Assembly: GCF_000801105.2 (NCBI RefSeq)
Contig: NC_079511.1
Location: 19,739,792-19,803,791 of the forward strand
Length of the DNA: 64,000 nt
Direction: 5' to 3'
Source of the DNA: Raphanus sativus
Lineage: Eukaryota; Streptophyta; Magnoliopsida; Brassicales; Brassicaceae
Both the position numbers and the translations under genes were made by a program. Below the pieces are notes generated by a model. That model was not told the origin of the DNA, ran no database searches, and saw nothing but the letters and a program-made list of their open reading frames with translations. Of the stretch, positions 12,715 through 24,226 are shown piece after piece (position 1 is the first letter of the stretch; each line of letters starts with the position of its first letter).

Positions 12715-12726
12715 TGGTATCAGAGC
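12715..12726 (+). promoter_or_regulatory. Primer-binding site (tRNA-iMet) of CRM-like element
   Basis: TGGTATCAGAGC lies 2 bp after the 5' LTR end. It is complementary to the 3' end of initiator Met-tRNA and primes minus-strand DNA synthesis. Confidence 0.95.
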
Positions 12727-13213
12727 CACTCTTCCGGTAACTCTTTTTCTATCCATCTTTCTCATCTCTCCATTTCTTCTAAACACTTCTTATCTATCTA
12801 TCTTGAACCCGGGCCCCTCATTACCCCCATATATAAAAAATAATAATAATAAGATCTAAGTTTATGCTATAAAAAAAAGATTATATTAAAAAAAAAAAAA
12901 GAGAGAAAAGATTCAAAGTTTGTTTGATTGTGGTGAGGTGGTGGAAGAGAAAGCCTGCTGGCCGAAGAGAAATCCGACCTTTGAGGTGGTTAAGGCGGGT
13001 TCCCCTTTGAAATCTCTTATCTCTCTCTCTTGCTCATTTGTGTTCACTTGGATTATCTCATTGGGTGATCTTGTTTGCTCTCTTAGAACTTTGGGAGGAA
13101 CTCTCTTGTGTGATTACCAAAAACTCGAGTGAAACACGTGTGTGGGTGAGATAAACACCTGAGAGTGTGAGGCTTTTACTCTAACTTTGCCTTGTTTAAG
13201 TTTTCAGGAAACC
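12727..13213 (+). other. Untranslated leader of CRM-like element
   Basis: This segment lies between the primer site and the gag start. It contains A-rich runs near 12834-12905 and ends with TTTTCAGGAAACC just before the ATG, which resembles a 3' splice site (pyrimidine-rich, then CAG). A leader intron is possible but not shown. A small frame at 12920-13132 has no recognisable domain. Confidence 0.6.
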
Positions 13214-16200
13214 ATGGGCAGTGAAGAAGAAAGAAACAGACCCGGAAATTCTTTTTCCGGATTATCTAACTTGCAGATGCGTGCTCTCAATGATTCTATG
13301 TCTAACTTGTTGAATACAGGTTTGGAGGCAATCCATCTTAGGCTGGATGAACTTCAGGGCCGACCAGCTCAGTCCCAAACCAGAACCAGGCGTGACCGCC
13401 CAAGGAGACACATCTGGTCCGATCTTGAGATCAGAGATGAGTCCTATGATGATGATCAGTCCATCAACCGACCAAGGAGAGCTCCTAGACAACAGAACCA
13501 AGGTGATGTCAATCCATTTGGTAGAAATGAAAGAACTGATAATGGATTGGGTGGTTTGAAATTGAAAATTCCAAGTTTTGATGGCAAGAATGATCCGGAT
13601 GCCTTTCTTGAATGGAAAAGAAAGATTGAACTTGTTTTTGATTGTCAAAACTTTTCTGATATTAAAAAGGTTAGACTTGCTGCTGCTGAGTTTACTGGCT
13701 ATGCTATTAACTGGTATAATCGAGTTGTGACTAGCAGGAGAAGAGCAGGTGTGGCGCCAGTTGTTACATGGGATGAGCTTTCCATGCTGATGCGGAGACG
13801 CTTTGTTCCCGACCATTACCACAGAGATCTACACCATAAACTCAGGCGTTTGCTTCAAGGTTCTAAGTCAGTTGAGGACTACCACCAGGAAATGGAGACC
13901 TTGATGATCAAGCCTGATGTAGATGAGCCCTTAGACGCCACCATGGCTAGATTTCTCACCGGGCTCAACCGAGACATACAAGACCGCATGGAGCTGGAAG
14001 ACTATGACAGCATGGAACAGATGCTACACAAGGCCGTGCTGATTGAACAACAACTCAAGAGAAAAGGTCTCTCCAAACCGACCTTTGCTTCAAAACCAAC
14101 CTTTGCTTCCAAGCCAAACTATCAAGACAAGGGTAAGTCTTCTTCCACAACAAATAATGCTTTTAAAACTGATGTCCCTGCTCGTTTTGACAAAGGAAAA
14201 GCAGTTGAGAATCCTAGCCGTGCAAGAGACATCAGGTGCTTCAAGTGTCAAGGTCTTGGCCACTATGCCAACCGATGTCCAAACCAAAAGGTGATGGTGC
14301 TCTTGGAGAATGGAGAAGTTGAATCTGAAGAAGACAAGGAGGATCTCGGACCAGTTTATGATACTGATGATGAGGAAGAAGCACTTGACTTCCCAGTTCA
14401 TGGCCCCCTTCTTGTTACTAGAAAGACTTTGGACGACACCTTTGATCCCATCCTTGATGAGGAGGCCGATGGCGTGATCGATGAGTTTTGCTCGACCTTT
14501 GTGGAGAGCTCTGGTCCGATCTATGATGAGGATGTTCTTGATGAGCCAAGCCAAGGTTCACTACTGGTTACTAGGCGTACCTTGAGTGTCCAACCCAAAT
14601 CCAATGAAAAAGAACAAAGGGAGAATCTCTTTCACTCTAGATGTCTCATTTCTGATAAAGTTTGTTCTTTGATTATTGATGGAGGCAGTTGCACTAATGT
14701 GGCCAGTGACACTCTTGTAAAGAAACTTGGGCTTGTTACTCGGCCTCTTTCTCGTCCTTTCAGGTTAGAGTGGCTCAATGAGGCTGGAGAACAGTATGTG
14801 AAGGAGCAAGTCACAGTTCCACTCTCCATTGGTCGATATGAGGATGAGGTTGTATGCAATGTGCTTCCCATGGATGCTTGCCATGTTCTCTTGGGCCGAC
14901 CTTGGCAATTTGACAAGAAGGCAGTGCATGATGGCTTCACAAACAGGCACTCGTTTGATCACAAAGGAAAGAAGATCACTTTGGTGCCTTTGTCACCTTC
15001 GGAAGTCCATCAAGACCAGGTCCAACTTAGGAAGAACCGAGACCAAGACTCTAAGGCTGATAAACCTGAGACAAGTACCAGAAACTCCAACTTCTTTGTC
15101 AAAGAAAGTCAGGTAAGGAAGTCTCTTTGCTCTCAAAAACCATTTCTCTTACTTATTTATAAAGAGTCTCTTTTGGCCTCATCTTCTTCTGACCTTGCAC
15201 CGGAGATTCCGAGTGAATTTTTAGGTATCTTGCAGGATTATTCTGATGTGTTTCCAGAAGAAAATCCAAAAGGATTGCCACCAGTAAGAGGCATTGAGCA
15301 TCAGATTGATCTTGTCCCGGGCGCATCTCTTCCGAACCGACCAGCGTACCGCACCAATCCGGTCGAGACCAAGGAGCTGGAGAAACAGATCAACGACCTG
15401 CTTGAGAAGGGATACATCAGAGAGAGTCTCAGTCCCTGTGCAGTGACTGTTCTACTCGTACCAAAGAAGGATGGCTCCTGGAGGATGTGTGTGGACTGCC
15501 GGGCCATAAACAACATCACGGTAAAGTATCGACATCCTATCCCTCGCCTTGATGATATGCTTGATGAACTTCATGGTTCTAAGTACTTTTCTAAGATAGA
15601 TTTGAAAAGTGGCTATCATCAGATTAGGATGAAAGAAGGTGATGAATGGAAAACGGCCTTTAAAACAAAACTAGGTTTGTATGAGTGGCTTGTCATGCCC
15701 TTTGGTCTCACAAATGCACCTAGTACTTTCATGCGCCTAATGAATCATGTCTTGAGGTCTTTTATTGGTCATTTTGTTGTGGTTTACTTTGATGACATTC
15801 TTATTTACAGCAAAAGCCTTGATGAGCACAAACAGCACCTGAAATCTGTTCTTGAAGTCCTTAGAAAGGAACATTTGTTTGCTAACCTTGGAAAATGTTC
15901 TTTTGGCACAGATCATGTGGTCTTTCTAGGTTTTGTTGTAGGTGCAGATGGCTTGAGAGTGGACGAGCAGAAGGTCCAAGCAATCCGAGACTGGCCCATT
16001 CCGAAAACCATTAGTGAAGTGAGAAGCTTCCATGGCCTTGCCGGTTTCTATAGGCGTTTTGTTCAAAACTTCAGTACCTTGGCCGCTCCTCTCACTGAAG
16101 TGATCAAGAAGAACGTGGGGTTCAAATGGGGACCAGCTCAAGAAGAAGCATTCGAAATCCTTAAAGGGAAGTTGACTAATGCCCCTTTACTTGTACTTCC

Positions 16201-18373
16201 AGATTTTTCTAAAGCTTTTGAGATCGAATGTGATGCTTCTGGTGTTGGTATTGGTGCTGTGTTGATGCAGGAAGGAAAACCAGTAGCTTATTTCAGTGAA
16301 AAGCTTGGTGGTGCCATGCTCAACTACCCCACATACGACCAGGAACTCTATGCCTTAGTGAGAGCCCTTCAAACGTGGCAGCACTATCTTTGGCCTAAGG
16401 AGTTCATCATCCACACTGACCATCAGTCTCTAAGACATCTTAAGGGTCAGCAGAAGCTCAACAAGAGGCATGCTCGTTGGATGGAGTTCATTGAAACATT
16501 CCCTTATGTGATCAAGTACAAACAAGGTAAGGAGAATGTTGTGGCTGATGCATTGTCTCGAAGGTATACTCTTCTTTCAGCCCTTGAGACTAAATTGCTT
16601 GGTTTTGAATTTATCAAGGACCTTTATGCCTCTGATCAGGATTTTAAAGAGATTTTTCGAAAATGCACCAAGGTTGCTTATGGGAAATACTTTCAAAGTT
16701 CTGGTTTCTTATTCTTTGATAACCGTTTGTGTGTGCCCCAATGTTCTTTGAGGGAGTTGTTTCTCAGGGAAGCTCATGGAGGAGGACTTATGGGACACTT
16801 TGGTGTCAAGAAGACTTACAAGGCTGTTCATGACCACTTCTATTGGCCGAGTTTGATGAAAGATGTTGAGAGGATCTGTAGCCGATGTGTGGTGTGCAAG
16901 AAGTCTAAGCCTAAAGCATCAAACCACGGTTTGTACTCAGCTCTACCCATTCCCTCTCATCTTTGGGTAGACATTTCTATGGATTTTGTGCTTGGTTTGC
17001 CTAGGTCCAAAGCTGGACGAGATTCTATCTTTGTGGTTGTTGATAGGTTCTCAAAAATGGCTCATTTCATTCCTTGTCACAAAACTGATGATGCTGTGCA
17101 AGTTGCAGATTTATTCTTTAAGGAAGTTGTTAGATTGCATGGAATGCCTAAGACCATTGTCTCTGATCGTGATGCTAAGTTCCTTAGCTATTTTTGGAAG
17201 ACCTTGTGGTCTAAGCTAGGTACTAGATTGATGTTTTCTACAACTTGTCATCCGCAAACTGATGGGCAAACTGAAGTAGTTAATCGAACCTTGTCTGCTT
17301 TGCTTAGATCTTTGGTTAAAAAGAATCTTAAGACTTGGGAAGAATGTTTGCCTCATGTTGAGTTTGCTTACAATCATGCATTGCATTCAGCTAATAAGTT
17401 TTCTCCTTTTGAGGTTGTTTATGGATTTAATCCTTTGTCTCCACTTGATCTTTTACCTTTGCCTTTGAGTGAACGAGTTAGTACAGATGGCAAGAGGAAG
17501 GTGGACACGATCAAGAAGCTGCATGAACAGGTCCGGGCCAACATTGAAGCCAAGACCAAAGGCTACAAACGACTTGCAGACAAGAAGAGAAAAGAAATGA
17601 TCTTTCAGGAAGGTGATCTTGTTTGGGTCCATTTGAGGAAGGAACGATTCCCGGAACAAAGGAAGTCCAAACTCATGCCCCGGGTCGATGGTCCATTCCA
17701 GATTCTCAAGAAACTCCATGACAATGCTTACCAGCTTGATCTTCAGGGTAAGTATGATATCTCTTCAAGTTTCAATGTTTCTGATTTATCTCCTTTTCTT
17801 GCAGATGATCCGGATTTGTGGTCAAATCCTTTTGAAGAGGGAGGGAATGATGGAACCCAGGACCTGGACCAGGACTTGGAGCAGACTCAGGACGATCAAA
17901 TCAGCCCAACTGAGGTTCAACCATTCAGCCGTACCAGATCAACGGACAAAGCCGTGTACCGGATCGACCCGAGTGCACCCGGACGCAACCTAAGGATGGA
18001 TTCACGACCTGATGACCGAATCAGCCGACCCACAAGCGTTCTTCCCCGACCCATTCGTCATTCTAGAGCCAACAGTCAAGTCAGAACCCATGATCACCGA
18101 GATGAACCTGATTCCGGACTTAGCCATTCTTTTCTGGCCCGTTTGGGACGCACCGCACACCCGGATCAGGCTGATCTCGACTCTTCCGACCACTTTGATG
18201 ATTTTATGATGATCGATGCATCCAACTTCTCCAAAGGGATGTTACTTAGGCTCTCTGAAGATTTGGGTCGAGCTATCTCTTCATCCGTTCATAGATCATC
18301 GAAGATCAAGCATGCGGGCAGCCTTGCGTCCGTTCTTCTCCTTACCGCGGACGACCTGATCAACACAGAATGA
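13214..18373 (+). CDS. Gag-pol polyprotein of CRM-like Ty3 element
   Basis: This is one open frame of about 1719 codons; I chose the ATG at 13214 (context ACCATGG) rather than the upstream in-frame ATG at 13187. Domains in order are: the gag capsid region ([20 protein letters not shown]); a single zinc knuckle [14 protein letters not shown] near residue 345; aspartic protease ([12 protein letters not shown]); RT ([19 protein letters not shown]; catalytic [12 protein letters not shown]); RNase H ([23 protein letters not shown]); the integrase HHCC finger (HFGV...CSRCVVCKK) and core ([25 protein letters not shown]); and a GPY/F-like VDGPFQIL segment. The last ~175 codons lie inside the 3' LTR. 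No frameshift or stop breaks the frame. A classical chromodomain is not obvious in the tail. Confidence 0.93.
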   Translation: MGSEEERNRPGNSFSGLSNLQMRALNDSMSNLLNTGLEAIHLRLDELQGRPAQSQTRTRRDRPRRHIWSDLEIRDESYDDDQSINRPRRAPRQQNQGDVNPFGRNERTDNGLGGLKLKIPSFDGKNDPDAFLEWKRKIELVFDCQNFSDIKKVRLAAAEFTGYAINWYNRVVTSRRRAGVAPVVTWDELSMLMRRRFVPDHYHRDLHHKLRRLLQGSKSVEDYHQEMETLMIKPDVDEPLDATMARFLTGLNRDIQDRMELEDYDSMEQMLHKAVLIEQQLKRKGLSKPTFASKPTFASKPNYQDKGKSSSTTNNAFKTDVPARFDKGKAVENPSRARDIRCFKCQGLGHYANRCPNQKVMVLLENGEVESEEDKEDLGPVYDTDDEEEALDFPVHGPLLVTRKTLDDTFDPILDEEADGVIDEFCSTFVESSGPIYDEDVLDEPSQGSLLVTRRTLSVQPKSNEKEQRENLFHSRCLISDKVCSLIIDGGSCTNVASDTLVKKLGLVTRPLSRPFRLEWLNEAGEQYVKEQVTVPLSIGRYEDEVVCNVLPMDACHVLLGRPWQFDKKAVHDGFTNRHSFDHKGKKITLVPLSPSEVHQDQVQLRKNRDQDSKADKPETSTRNSNFFVKESQVRKSLCSQKPFLLLIYKESLLASSSSDLAPEIPSEFLGILQDYSDVFPEENPKGLPPVRGIEHQIDLVPGASLPNRPAYRTNPVETKELEKQINDLLEKGYIRESLSPCAVTVLLVPKKDGSWRMCVDCRAINNITVKYRHPIPRLDDMLDELHGSKYFSKIDLKSGYHQIRMKEGDEWKTAFKTKLGLYEWLVMPFGLTNAPSTFMRLMNHVLRSFIGHFVVVYFDDILIYSKSLDEHKQHLKSVLEVLRKEHLFANLGKCSFGTDHVVFLGFVVGADGLRVDEQKVQAIRDWPIPKTISEVRSFHGLAGFYRRFVQNFSTLAAPLTEVIKKNVGFKWGPAQEEAFEILKGKLTNAPLLVLPDFSKAFEIECDASGVGIGAVLMQEGKPVAYFSEKLGGAMLNYPTYDQELYALVRALQTWQHYLWPKEFIIHTDHQSLRHLKGQQKLNKRHARWMEFIETFPYVIKYKQGKENVVADALSRRYTLLSALETKLLGFEFIKDLYASDQDFKEIFRKCTKVAYGKYFQSSGFLFFDNRLCVPQCSLRELFLREAHGGGLMGHFGVKKTYKAVHDHFYWPSLMKDVERICSRCVVCKKSKPKASNHGLYSALPIPSHLWVDISMDFVLGLPRSKAGRDSIFVVVDRFSKMAHFIPCHKTDDAVQVADLFFKEVVRLHGMPKTIVSDRDAKFLSYFWKTLWSKLGTRLMFSTTCHPQTDGQTEVVNRTLSALLRSLVKKNLKTWEECLPHVEFAYNHALHSANKFSPFEVVYGFNPLSPLDLLPLPLSERVSTDGKRKVDTIKKLHEQVRANIEAKTKGYKRLADKKRKEMIFQEGDLVWVHLRKERFPEQRKSKLMPRVDGPFQILKKLHDNAYQLDLQGKYDISSSFNVSDLSPFLADDPDLWSNPFEEGGNDGTQDLDQDLEQTQDDQISPTEVQPFSRTRSTDKAVYRIDPSAPGRNLRMDSRPDDRISRPTSVLPRPIRHSRANSQVRTHDHRDEPDSGLSHSFLARLGRTAHPDQADLDSSDHFDDFMMIDASNFSKGMLLRLSEDLGRAISSSVHRSSKIKHAGSLASVLLLTADDLINTE
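17834..17847 (+). promoter_or_regulatory. Polypurine tract of CRM-like element
   Basis: GAAGAGGGAGGGAA directly precedes the 3' LTR start TGATGGAACC. It lies within coding sequence, so it serves both as plus-strand primer and as codons. Confidence 0.85.
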
Positions 18374-18851
18374 ACCTGGACACATTATGAACCTGGACAG
18401 TCAAATGAACCTTGCCAAGTCTTCATCAATTTCCGCCATTGACTGGTCTTGGTCCAAGTTCAGAAATCTATGTCTTGTTTTCATTAATTTATATTTTCTA
18501 TGTTGTCTTTTCCAACATTTCTCTTTATGTTTTCTTTGACTCACAAAACTATATATATGTGATGTCTCTCATAAATAAATCATCAACGATTTTTGCTTTG
18601 CTTATTGAGTCTTCTCTCATTGTTCTTTGTCTCAAGAACATTCATAGTTTGCTTGGTGAGGTTATCTCCGAGTGAAACACCTTCGTTGTGTTGGACCGGT
18701 GCGTCACATCCGGTAACCTTCGAAACTCTGGTAGTATCTTTGGGCTTCCGCAACCCTTAGTGTCACCCTTCGATCCACTAGTTCTCAATCCACTCGGATC
18801 TGAGTTCATATCATCCGTACCGGCAGAGTGATCCTTACTTAGGTTCTATCA
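17848..18851 (+). repeat. 3' LTR of CRM-like element
   Basis: This 1004-bp partner of 11709-12712 carries the last 526 bp of the gag-pol frame (stop at 18371-18373). The remaining part is noncoding. About 11 substitutions separate the LTRs, 7 of them in the coding part. Confidence 0.95.
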
Positions 18852-18985
18852 CCTTACCTAGGCCCGGAGCCAGCCTGCGTCTGTACATGTTAAGGCCCTG
18901 GACACTCCTCCTATGATAGATCGAACCCAGGAGCGCAACACCACCAACGGCTGCGCTTAAACCAACTGAGCTACCACATCCGTGG

Positions 18986-19116
18986 TTCTTTTCTCTTCTT
19001 GCTCTCTTTTCTTCTCTCTGGTCACGTTCAAAAAATGATGAAGAAATGGAAGGGCTGACCTTTCTTTTATAATGGAACCAGGTGAATAGGTTTGTGACAG
19101 CTGCCCCACCATTTCT
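18986..19116. repeat. 131-bp direct duplication flanking the SINE, right copy
   Basis: This is the right-hand copy of 11512-11642. After 19116 the Tekay-like LTR continues without loss (CTTTGATCACCACG), as in the uninterrupted LTR at 5643. Confidence 0.85.
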
Positions 19117-19630
19117 CTTTGATCACCACGTAGAAACAATGACTAAGTGATTTTCTTCCTCTCCAAATTGGCCACATTTCCAAAACAATGACTAAGCTAA
19201 GTCATTTGCTTCCAAGTTGGCCACGTGATAATCACAACATGAGTAAGCATATTATTTCTTTTCTTTCTTTCTTGTTTAGCCACGTAGCTCTCCTTTTCTC
19301 CTCTTTTGACCACGGTAGCATGCATTTGTGCATGATAATTAAATTATCATCACCCTTGACACGTTCAATTAATCCATCTAGACTTGGTGACCACAACTCC
19401 AACATCATTGGTCACCTTCAACTTAAAACAAATAGCTTAATTATCCAATTAAGCTACTAACTTATTTTTAGTGCATCAATCGCTTCTCATCTTTAGCTCC
19501 ATATTTTTGTCTTCACAAAAATTTATTTTCGAGAAATAAATTACGAACTCGTAATAAATTCCCAAAATAAACTATTTGAATTATTTATTTAAAAATAATT
19601 CTTTTTATGAAGACAGGGTATTACAACACC

Positions 19631-20690
19631 AATCCACACTTTGGTCTGCCTCTGCCAGGGACGGACGTAGAAAATAATTTAACTAGTTCTACAATTTATA
19701 TATACCTATATGTATATTTATTAAAATATTAAATAGAATTTATTTCTTTAAAATATATTTATTTTTAAAATATATTCGTCAATACAAGTTTAAATTTTAT
19801 AAATTTCAGAAAATAGATCGTATAAAAATAATTTTTATATTAAAACTTCCATATAAATATTCACTTTTCAATTACACATTCAAATACTTCTTGCATGAGA
19901 GAGACTTTATCCTTGCAATTTGTCCTTCTTACCTTCAAATATACAATTACATATTTTTATCTTCTTCTCTATCCAAACTTAACTAACCTCTAACTAGATA
20001 AAAAAATAAAACAATTAAAAAGACACAAAAAAATATTCTCTCTCTTCTATTCTCACTTTTCCCAATTCTCTATCCCTAATCTTGCTGATCCCATGTCTTC
20101 CTCTCCCTCTAGTTGCAGAACATTAAGAGTCTGTTGGAAATGATGTTTGATGATGTCTTGTAAAGTAAAGAGAAAGCTGTTACGAAGAGATGAATTGTTT
20201 TGATTCGGCAGAAGTTACGGTGCAGAGGCGGCACTGGACCACCACACCACCACCGCGAACTCTGGAAGCCGAAGCTTCAATGGGGTGAACTTAGATCTCG
20301 TTAGAACCTCAAATGAGAATTTCTTCACAATTTGGAAAACATGTTCCTGAATAAATGATTATTTTCAATTGTGCTTCAAATCTTTAAATAGTGCAGAAAG
20401 TTCCTCTTTAATCAACCTCTAATTTAAACCTACTCATAATTGCATAATGGTCATTTGTCTTCTGATTTCTTTCAATTCTGGCACATATATTTGAATATGC
20501 ATAAATTATCTCTTCAATTAAGTGAAAACTTCCAATTGTGAATTTTAACCCAAATGAATACACTAATTCAATATATACACTAAATGAATACCTTGGACAC
20601 GAACCCACTTATCCCAAACGCATCCACATCATTTTTATTTACAGTTAACATACATCACAAAAAAATTGTCTACTAAATTAATAATAAATT
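19631..20690. repeat. Rest of left 2.6-kb unit after the Tekay-like insertion
   Basis: The repeat core resumes immediately after the duplicated ACACC with AATCCACACTTTGGTCTG, as in the copy at about 2355. A stretch near 20100-20300 is less AT-rich, with a short CCACCACACCACCACCGCG motif, but no supported reading frame. No gene is seen. Confidence 0.55.
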
Positions 20691-22111
20691 TAATTATATA
20701 TATATATATATATATGAAACTAATATATTTTAAGAATATATTATCTACTAAAACTTGTCCAGGAAATTAAATTCATGAGATAATATATATTATAACTTGT
20801 ATATAACATTTTTCCTTGTTTCTTTCATTCATCATCCATGTCTACATCTTATTTTTGTTAACTTCTTTTTGTACACGTCCACATTCGTCTATCCACATTT
20901 TTCATGTCCATGCATTTTATATAATTCTTAAAATATATATCTGAAAATAGATGTTAAAGTATGGAGTAAATAATTTAATATTTATTGTAATGGTTAGATT
21001 TGTTTTATATTTCTTAGAATTGGAGAAGTAAAACAAATAAAACACAAGATAAAACAATAATACCATTAAAATAATTCAAATTCTCAATAAATAACCATTA
21101 ACTCACGCCAATAGTCTTTTTTATTCAGAAACAAAAAAGCTACAACTACCTTAGGATCTAAAAGCATTATTGAAACCCTGTGGTTTAAAATCAATATCAT
21201 TAATTTATAAATATAAATAACAAAAATGTGTCCTAAAGAGAAATCAACTCAAGCAAAATGTGATTGAAAGTGTAGCAACAAATTAAAAAATGCTTTGTGG
21301 GTTCAAATTCTTAGAGGGTGAAGCACAACTTATTCGTTTGAACCATAAGATCTACACGATAATACATGTCTGTTTACATCATAAGAGACTTATATTTACT
21401 ATGTGGCACATGCCACACCTATCCACACCTCGGCCAGCCTTTGCAAGAGACGGATCTAGAAAATAATTTAACTATTAGCACAATTTATATATCTATATGT
21501 ATATTTATTAAAATATTAATATAATTTATTTCATTAAAATATATTAGTCACAACAACTTTACTTTTTTAATTTCAAAAAATAGATCTTATAAGAAGTAAT
21601 AAATAGTTTTTACAATTTAAATGTTCCATTTTAATTAATATTATAAAATTACATAAAGAAAATAATATTTTTCTTACAAGATATATTTATTTTTATTTTT
21701 TATTTTTTTATCTAAGTACGGAAAATATTAATAAAAATAAATTCTTGCGTAGATTTAAATAAAGTATATTTTTATTTGTAAAAAGTTACATTAGAGATAG
21801 GAAAGTAAAGAACAATAGTAAAAGAAAGAAAACTAATTGTAGGTGATAGAATAAATGAAAAAGAGAATGGTGAATGAAAGTATAGAAACAAATTAAAAAA
21901 CATTTCATTGGCTCGAACTTAGTGAGGGTGGGGCACAACTTATCGTTTGAACCATAAGATCTACACGTTAATACATGTTTGTTTACGTCATAAGAGACTT
22001 ATATTATTTAGTATGTAGCACATGTCACACCTATTTACACATGGGTTTGGGGTCTGCATCTGCCAGGGATATGAACCTATTTCATTAAATTATTCTTTTT
22101 ACAAAATAGAT

Positions 22112-22262
22112 CATATAAAAGAAATAAATAAATTTTATAATTTTAAATGTTCCATTTTAAGTAATATTATAAAATTAAATATAGAACATATAAAAGAAAT
22201 AAATAAATTTTATAATTTTAAATGTTCCATTTTAAGTAATATTATAAAATTACATATAGAAC
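22112..22262. repeat. 75-bp tandem duplication
   Basis: The segment starting CATATAAAAGAAATAAATAA at 22112 is repeated at 22187 almost without change and then runs into ACATAATATTTTC. This is a recent local duplication within one of the ~600-bp repeats. Confidence 0.85.
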
Positions 22263-22687
22263 ATAATATTTTCATTACAAAAATTGATTTGTTAATTTTT
22301 TTAGTTTAACCTAAGTACTGAAAATACTATGAAAAATAAATTCTAGAGTAAATTTAAATAATTTATATATTTATTTTATAAGAAGTTATATTAGAGATAG
22401 GAAAGAAAAGAAAATAATAGTAAAAAAAAAGAAAAATTAAGTGTAGGTAACAAATAAATAAAAATGAGAAAGGTGATAGAAAGTGTAGAAACAAATTTAA
22501 AAAAACCCTTCGTGAGCTCGAACTCAGAGAGGGTGATCCAACTTATTACATGAACCATAAAATCTACACGATAATACATGTTTGTTCACGTCATAAGAGA
22601 TTTATATTATTTAGTATGTGACACATGCCACACCTAGGTCCGCTCTTGCTAGGTGCAGACCTAGGAAATAATTTAACATGTCGTACA

Positions 22688-22690
<3 letters not shown>

Positions 22691-22763
<73 letters not shown>
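22691..22763. repeat. (TA)n(TG)n compound microsatellite
   Basis: About 25 TA units are followed directly by about 11 TG units. It sits inside one copy of the ~600-bp repeat, at the position where the other copies have only a short TATATA run. Confidence 0.95.
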
Positions 22764-23320
22764 ATTGTAGATTTATTAACATATTAAATTGAATTTATTT
22801 CATTAAATTATATTTAATTTATAAAAAAATACATTAGTCACTACAAGTTTACATTTTATAAATTTCAGAAATAGATCATATAAAAAGAAATAAATATTTT
22901 TTTTATAATTTAAATGTTCTGTTTTAATTAATATTATAAATTTACATTAAGAACATAATATTTTCTTACAATAATATATTTATTAATTTTATTTTTATTT
23001 TTATCTAAGTACTGAAAATTTTATTAAAAGTAACTTTTAGAGTAAATTTAAATAGATTATGTTTTTGTTTTGTAAAAAGTTACATTAGAGCTATGAAAGA
23101 AAAGAAAACAATAGTAAAAAATAAAAATAATTGTAGGTAATAGAATAAATGTGAAAGAGAAAGGAGATTGAAAGTATAGAAACAAATTAAATAATACGCT
23201 TCATGAGCTCGAATTCAGAGAGTGTGGAGACACAACTTAAGTGTTTGAACCATAAGAACTACACGATAATAACTTATATTATTTAGTATGTGGCACATGC
23301 GACACCCTATCTAGATATGG

Positions 23321-24218
23321 ATCCACCCCTACTACAGACAACATCAGAGTTTTCAACTTATCCATTCGCAAGTAGATCAAAAATAGTTTCAATCATGTTC
23401 AAAACATTTCACAACCATCTCCGCATTTGGAGTCGAAAATCCTCATCAAGATTTCATTCCTATAAATCATTATCACATCTTATAATATGTTGACAAACTT
23501 TATAAATTTATAAACTTTTTAAGGGTTTATAAAATCAGTTTATACGGATTTATAAATTATGTTATAAGGATTTATAAATCATTTTATATATATTCATAAA
23601 TTATTTCTATGGATTTATAAAAAGACATTAGTTCTACGATATACTATTCCGGTTTTTATTATATTATCAATTTTTGTGATGAATCCACATCCTTCGTAGT
23701 ATGTAGTAGATTGTTACATGGTTATTCATTTCATTTCTTTCTCAATATAAATATTCAAAATACCTATTTTTAATTAATCATTATCAATGTTTAACAGCAA
23801 TTGATATTTTTCAATGTACAAATATTGCAGAATGAAATACTATCTTCCATCGCAATGGTTTTCGTAATTTTGTCTATCTTTCTTTCAAAACATAAATTTC
23901 TTGCTTCAAATTAGTAAAAAGGTAGACATTTTGAGAGAAGTGAAAAGTCTTTATTTTTCTATTATGGAGAAACATGAATGTGCTCATCTTTGAAGACGTG
24001 GTATTTGAAGTTGATGAAATGGTTAAGAAAGCATTCTCGGGCATGGAGGATGGTGTCAGACTCAAATCATTGATTCCCATGGTCACCAATATCTTAGAAA
24101 TTAAGTGGAGATTGCAAAGACTGGATGGGATCCTCCTGAAAATGGTTGGTTATAATGTGACATAGGTGTGGATCCATGTTCAACGAAGTGTCTTTGTTAC
24201 TGAGGAATAAAAGAAGGG
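23321..24218. other. AT-rich intergenic DNA
   Basis: A short degenerate motif, GGATTTATAAATT, recurs four or five times between 23490 and 23625. Short frames on both strands around 23870-24165 have no domain I recognise. I call no gene here. Confidence 0.45.
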
Positions 24219-24226
24219 AAGTCATG

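Larger units (their letters stand above)
11709..18851 (+). mobile_element. Complete Ty3/gypsy element, CRM-like chromovirus
   Basis: This 7.1-kb element has 1004-bp LTRs at 11709-12712 and 17848-18851 that differ at about 11 positions, roughly 1.1 percent. It is flanked by the TSD CCTTA at 11704-11708 and 18852-18856. The tips are TGATGGAACC...GGTTCTATCA. An iMet primer site follows the 5' LTR and a polypurine tract precedes the 3' LTR. One uninterrupted gag-pol frame is present. The integrase C-terminal region ([23 protein letters not shown]) and a frame that overlaps the 3' LTR resemble the CRM centromeric lineage, whose Brassica member is known as CRB. The lineage is an inference. It looks young and potentially autonomous. 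Confidence 0.92.
11643..18985 (-). mobile_element. tRNA-derived SINE, split by CRM-like element
   Basis: The SINE is present as 11643-11708 (poly(T) run plus 3' body) and 18857-18985 (body and tRNA-like head), about 195 bp in total on the minus strand. The complement of the right piece begins near GGATGTGGTAGCTCAGTTGG, an A-box-like start, with a B-box-like GGGTTCGATC further in. It ends in a 22-base A tail (T run 11642-11663). The retrotransposon at 11709-18851 interrupts it with a CCTTA duplication. It resembles the tRNA-derived SINEs (SB type) known from Brassicaceae; the exact family is not determined. Confidence 0.82.
4156..19625 (-). mobile_element. Ty3/gypsy element, Tekay-like chromovirus, with nested insertions
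   Basis: This minus-strand LTR element is bounded by a 5-bp duplication, ACACC, at 4151-4155 and 19626-19630. Its LTRs are 4156-6897 and 10147-19625, both interrupted. Without insertions each is about 2.0 kb, and I counted roughly 25 differences, about 1.2 percent. The LTR tips are TGTAACACCC...GGGTATTACA as read on the plus strand. The initiator-Met primer site lies beside the right LTR and a polypurine tract beside the left LTR, fixing the orientation. The internal region is deleted for most of gag, the protease and the start of RT, so the element is non-autonomous. The pol C-terminal chromodomain-like segment and long LTRs suggest the Tekay/Del lineage. Confidence 0.9.
10147..19625 (-). 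repeat. 5' LTR of Tekay-like element, interrupted
   Basis: The LTR is present as 10147-11642 and 19117-19625, total about 2.0 kb. It matches the left LTR (4156-6897) minus the hAT insertion. It is split by a SINE plus a 131-bp duplication, and by the CRM-like element nested in the SINE. The insertions separate the promoter-bearing LTR into two pieces more than 7 kb apart. Confidence 0.9.
20691..23320. repeat. Right copy of 2.6-kb unit and further ~600-bp repeats
   Basis: The sequence from about 20700 matches that from about 1455 with scattered changes. Repeat cores (GGTTCGAATTC-like ... TTTGAACCATAAG ... ACACGATAATACATG ... TATGTGGCACATGCCACACC) recur near 21296, 21906, 22511 and 23211. Their spacing is 600-700 bp, the last enlarged by a dinucleotide run. 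There is no gene. The family identity is unknown to me. Confidence 0.7.

Noticed and set aside
13262..13822. 186-codon minus-strand open frame over the CRM-like gag
   Set aside because: It is antisense to a well-supported gag frame and has no domain; a shadow of the coding strand.
18866..18985. tRNA gene-like sequence on the minus strand
   Set aside because: The A and B boxes belong to a SINE head; the body continues for ~195 bp to a poly(A) tail, with flanking duplication.
21290..23310. CRISPR-like spaced repeats
   Set aside because: Repeat spacing is ~600 bp with related, not unique, intervals, and the DNA is clearly plant nuclear.
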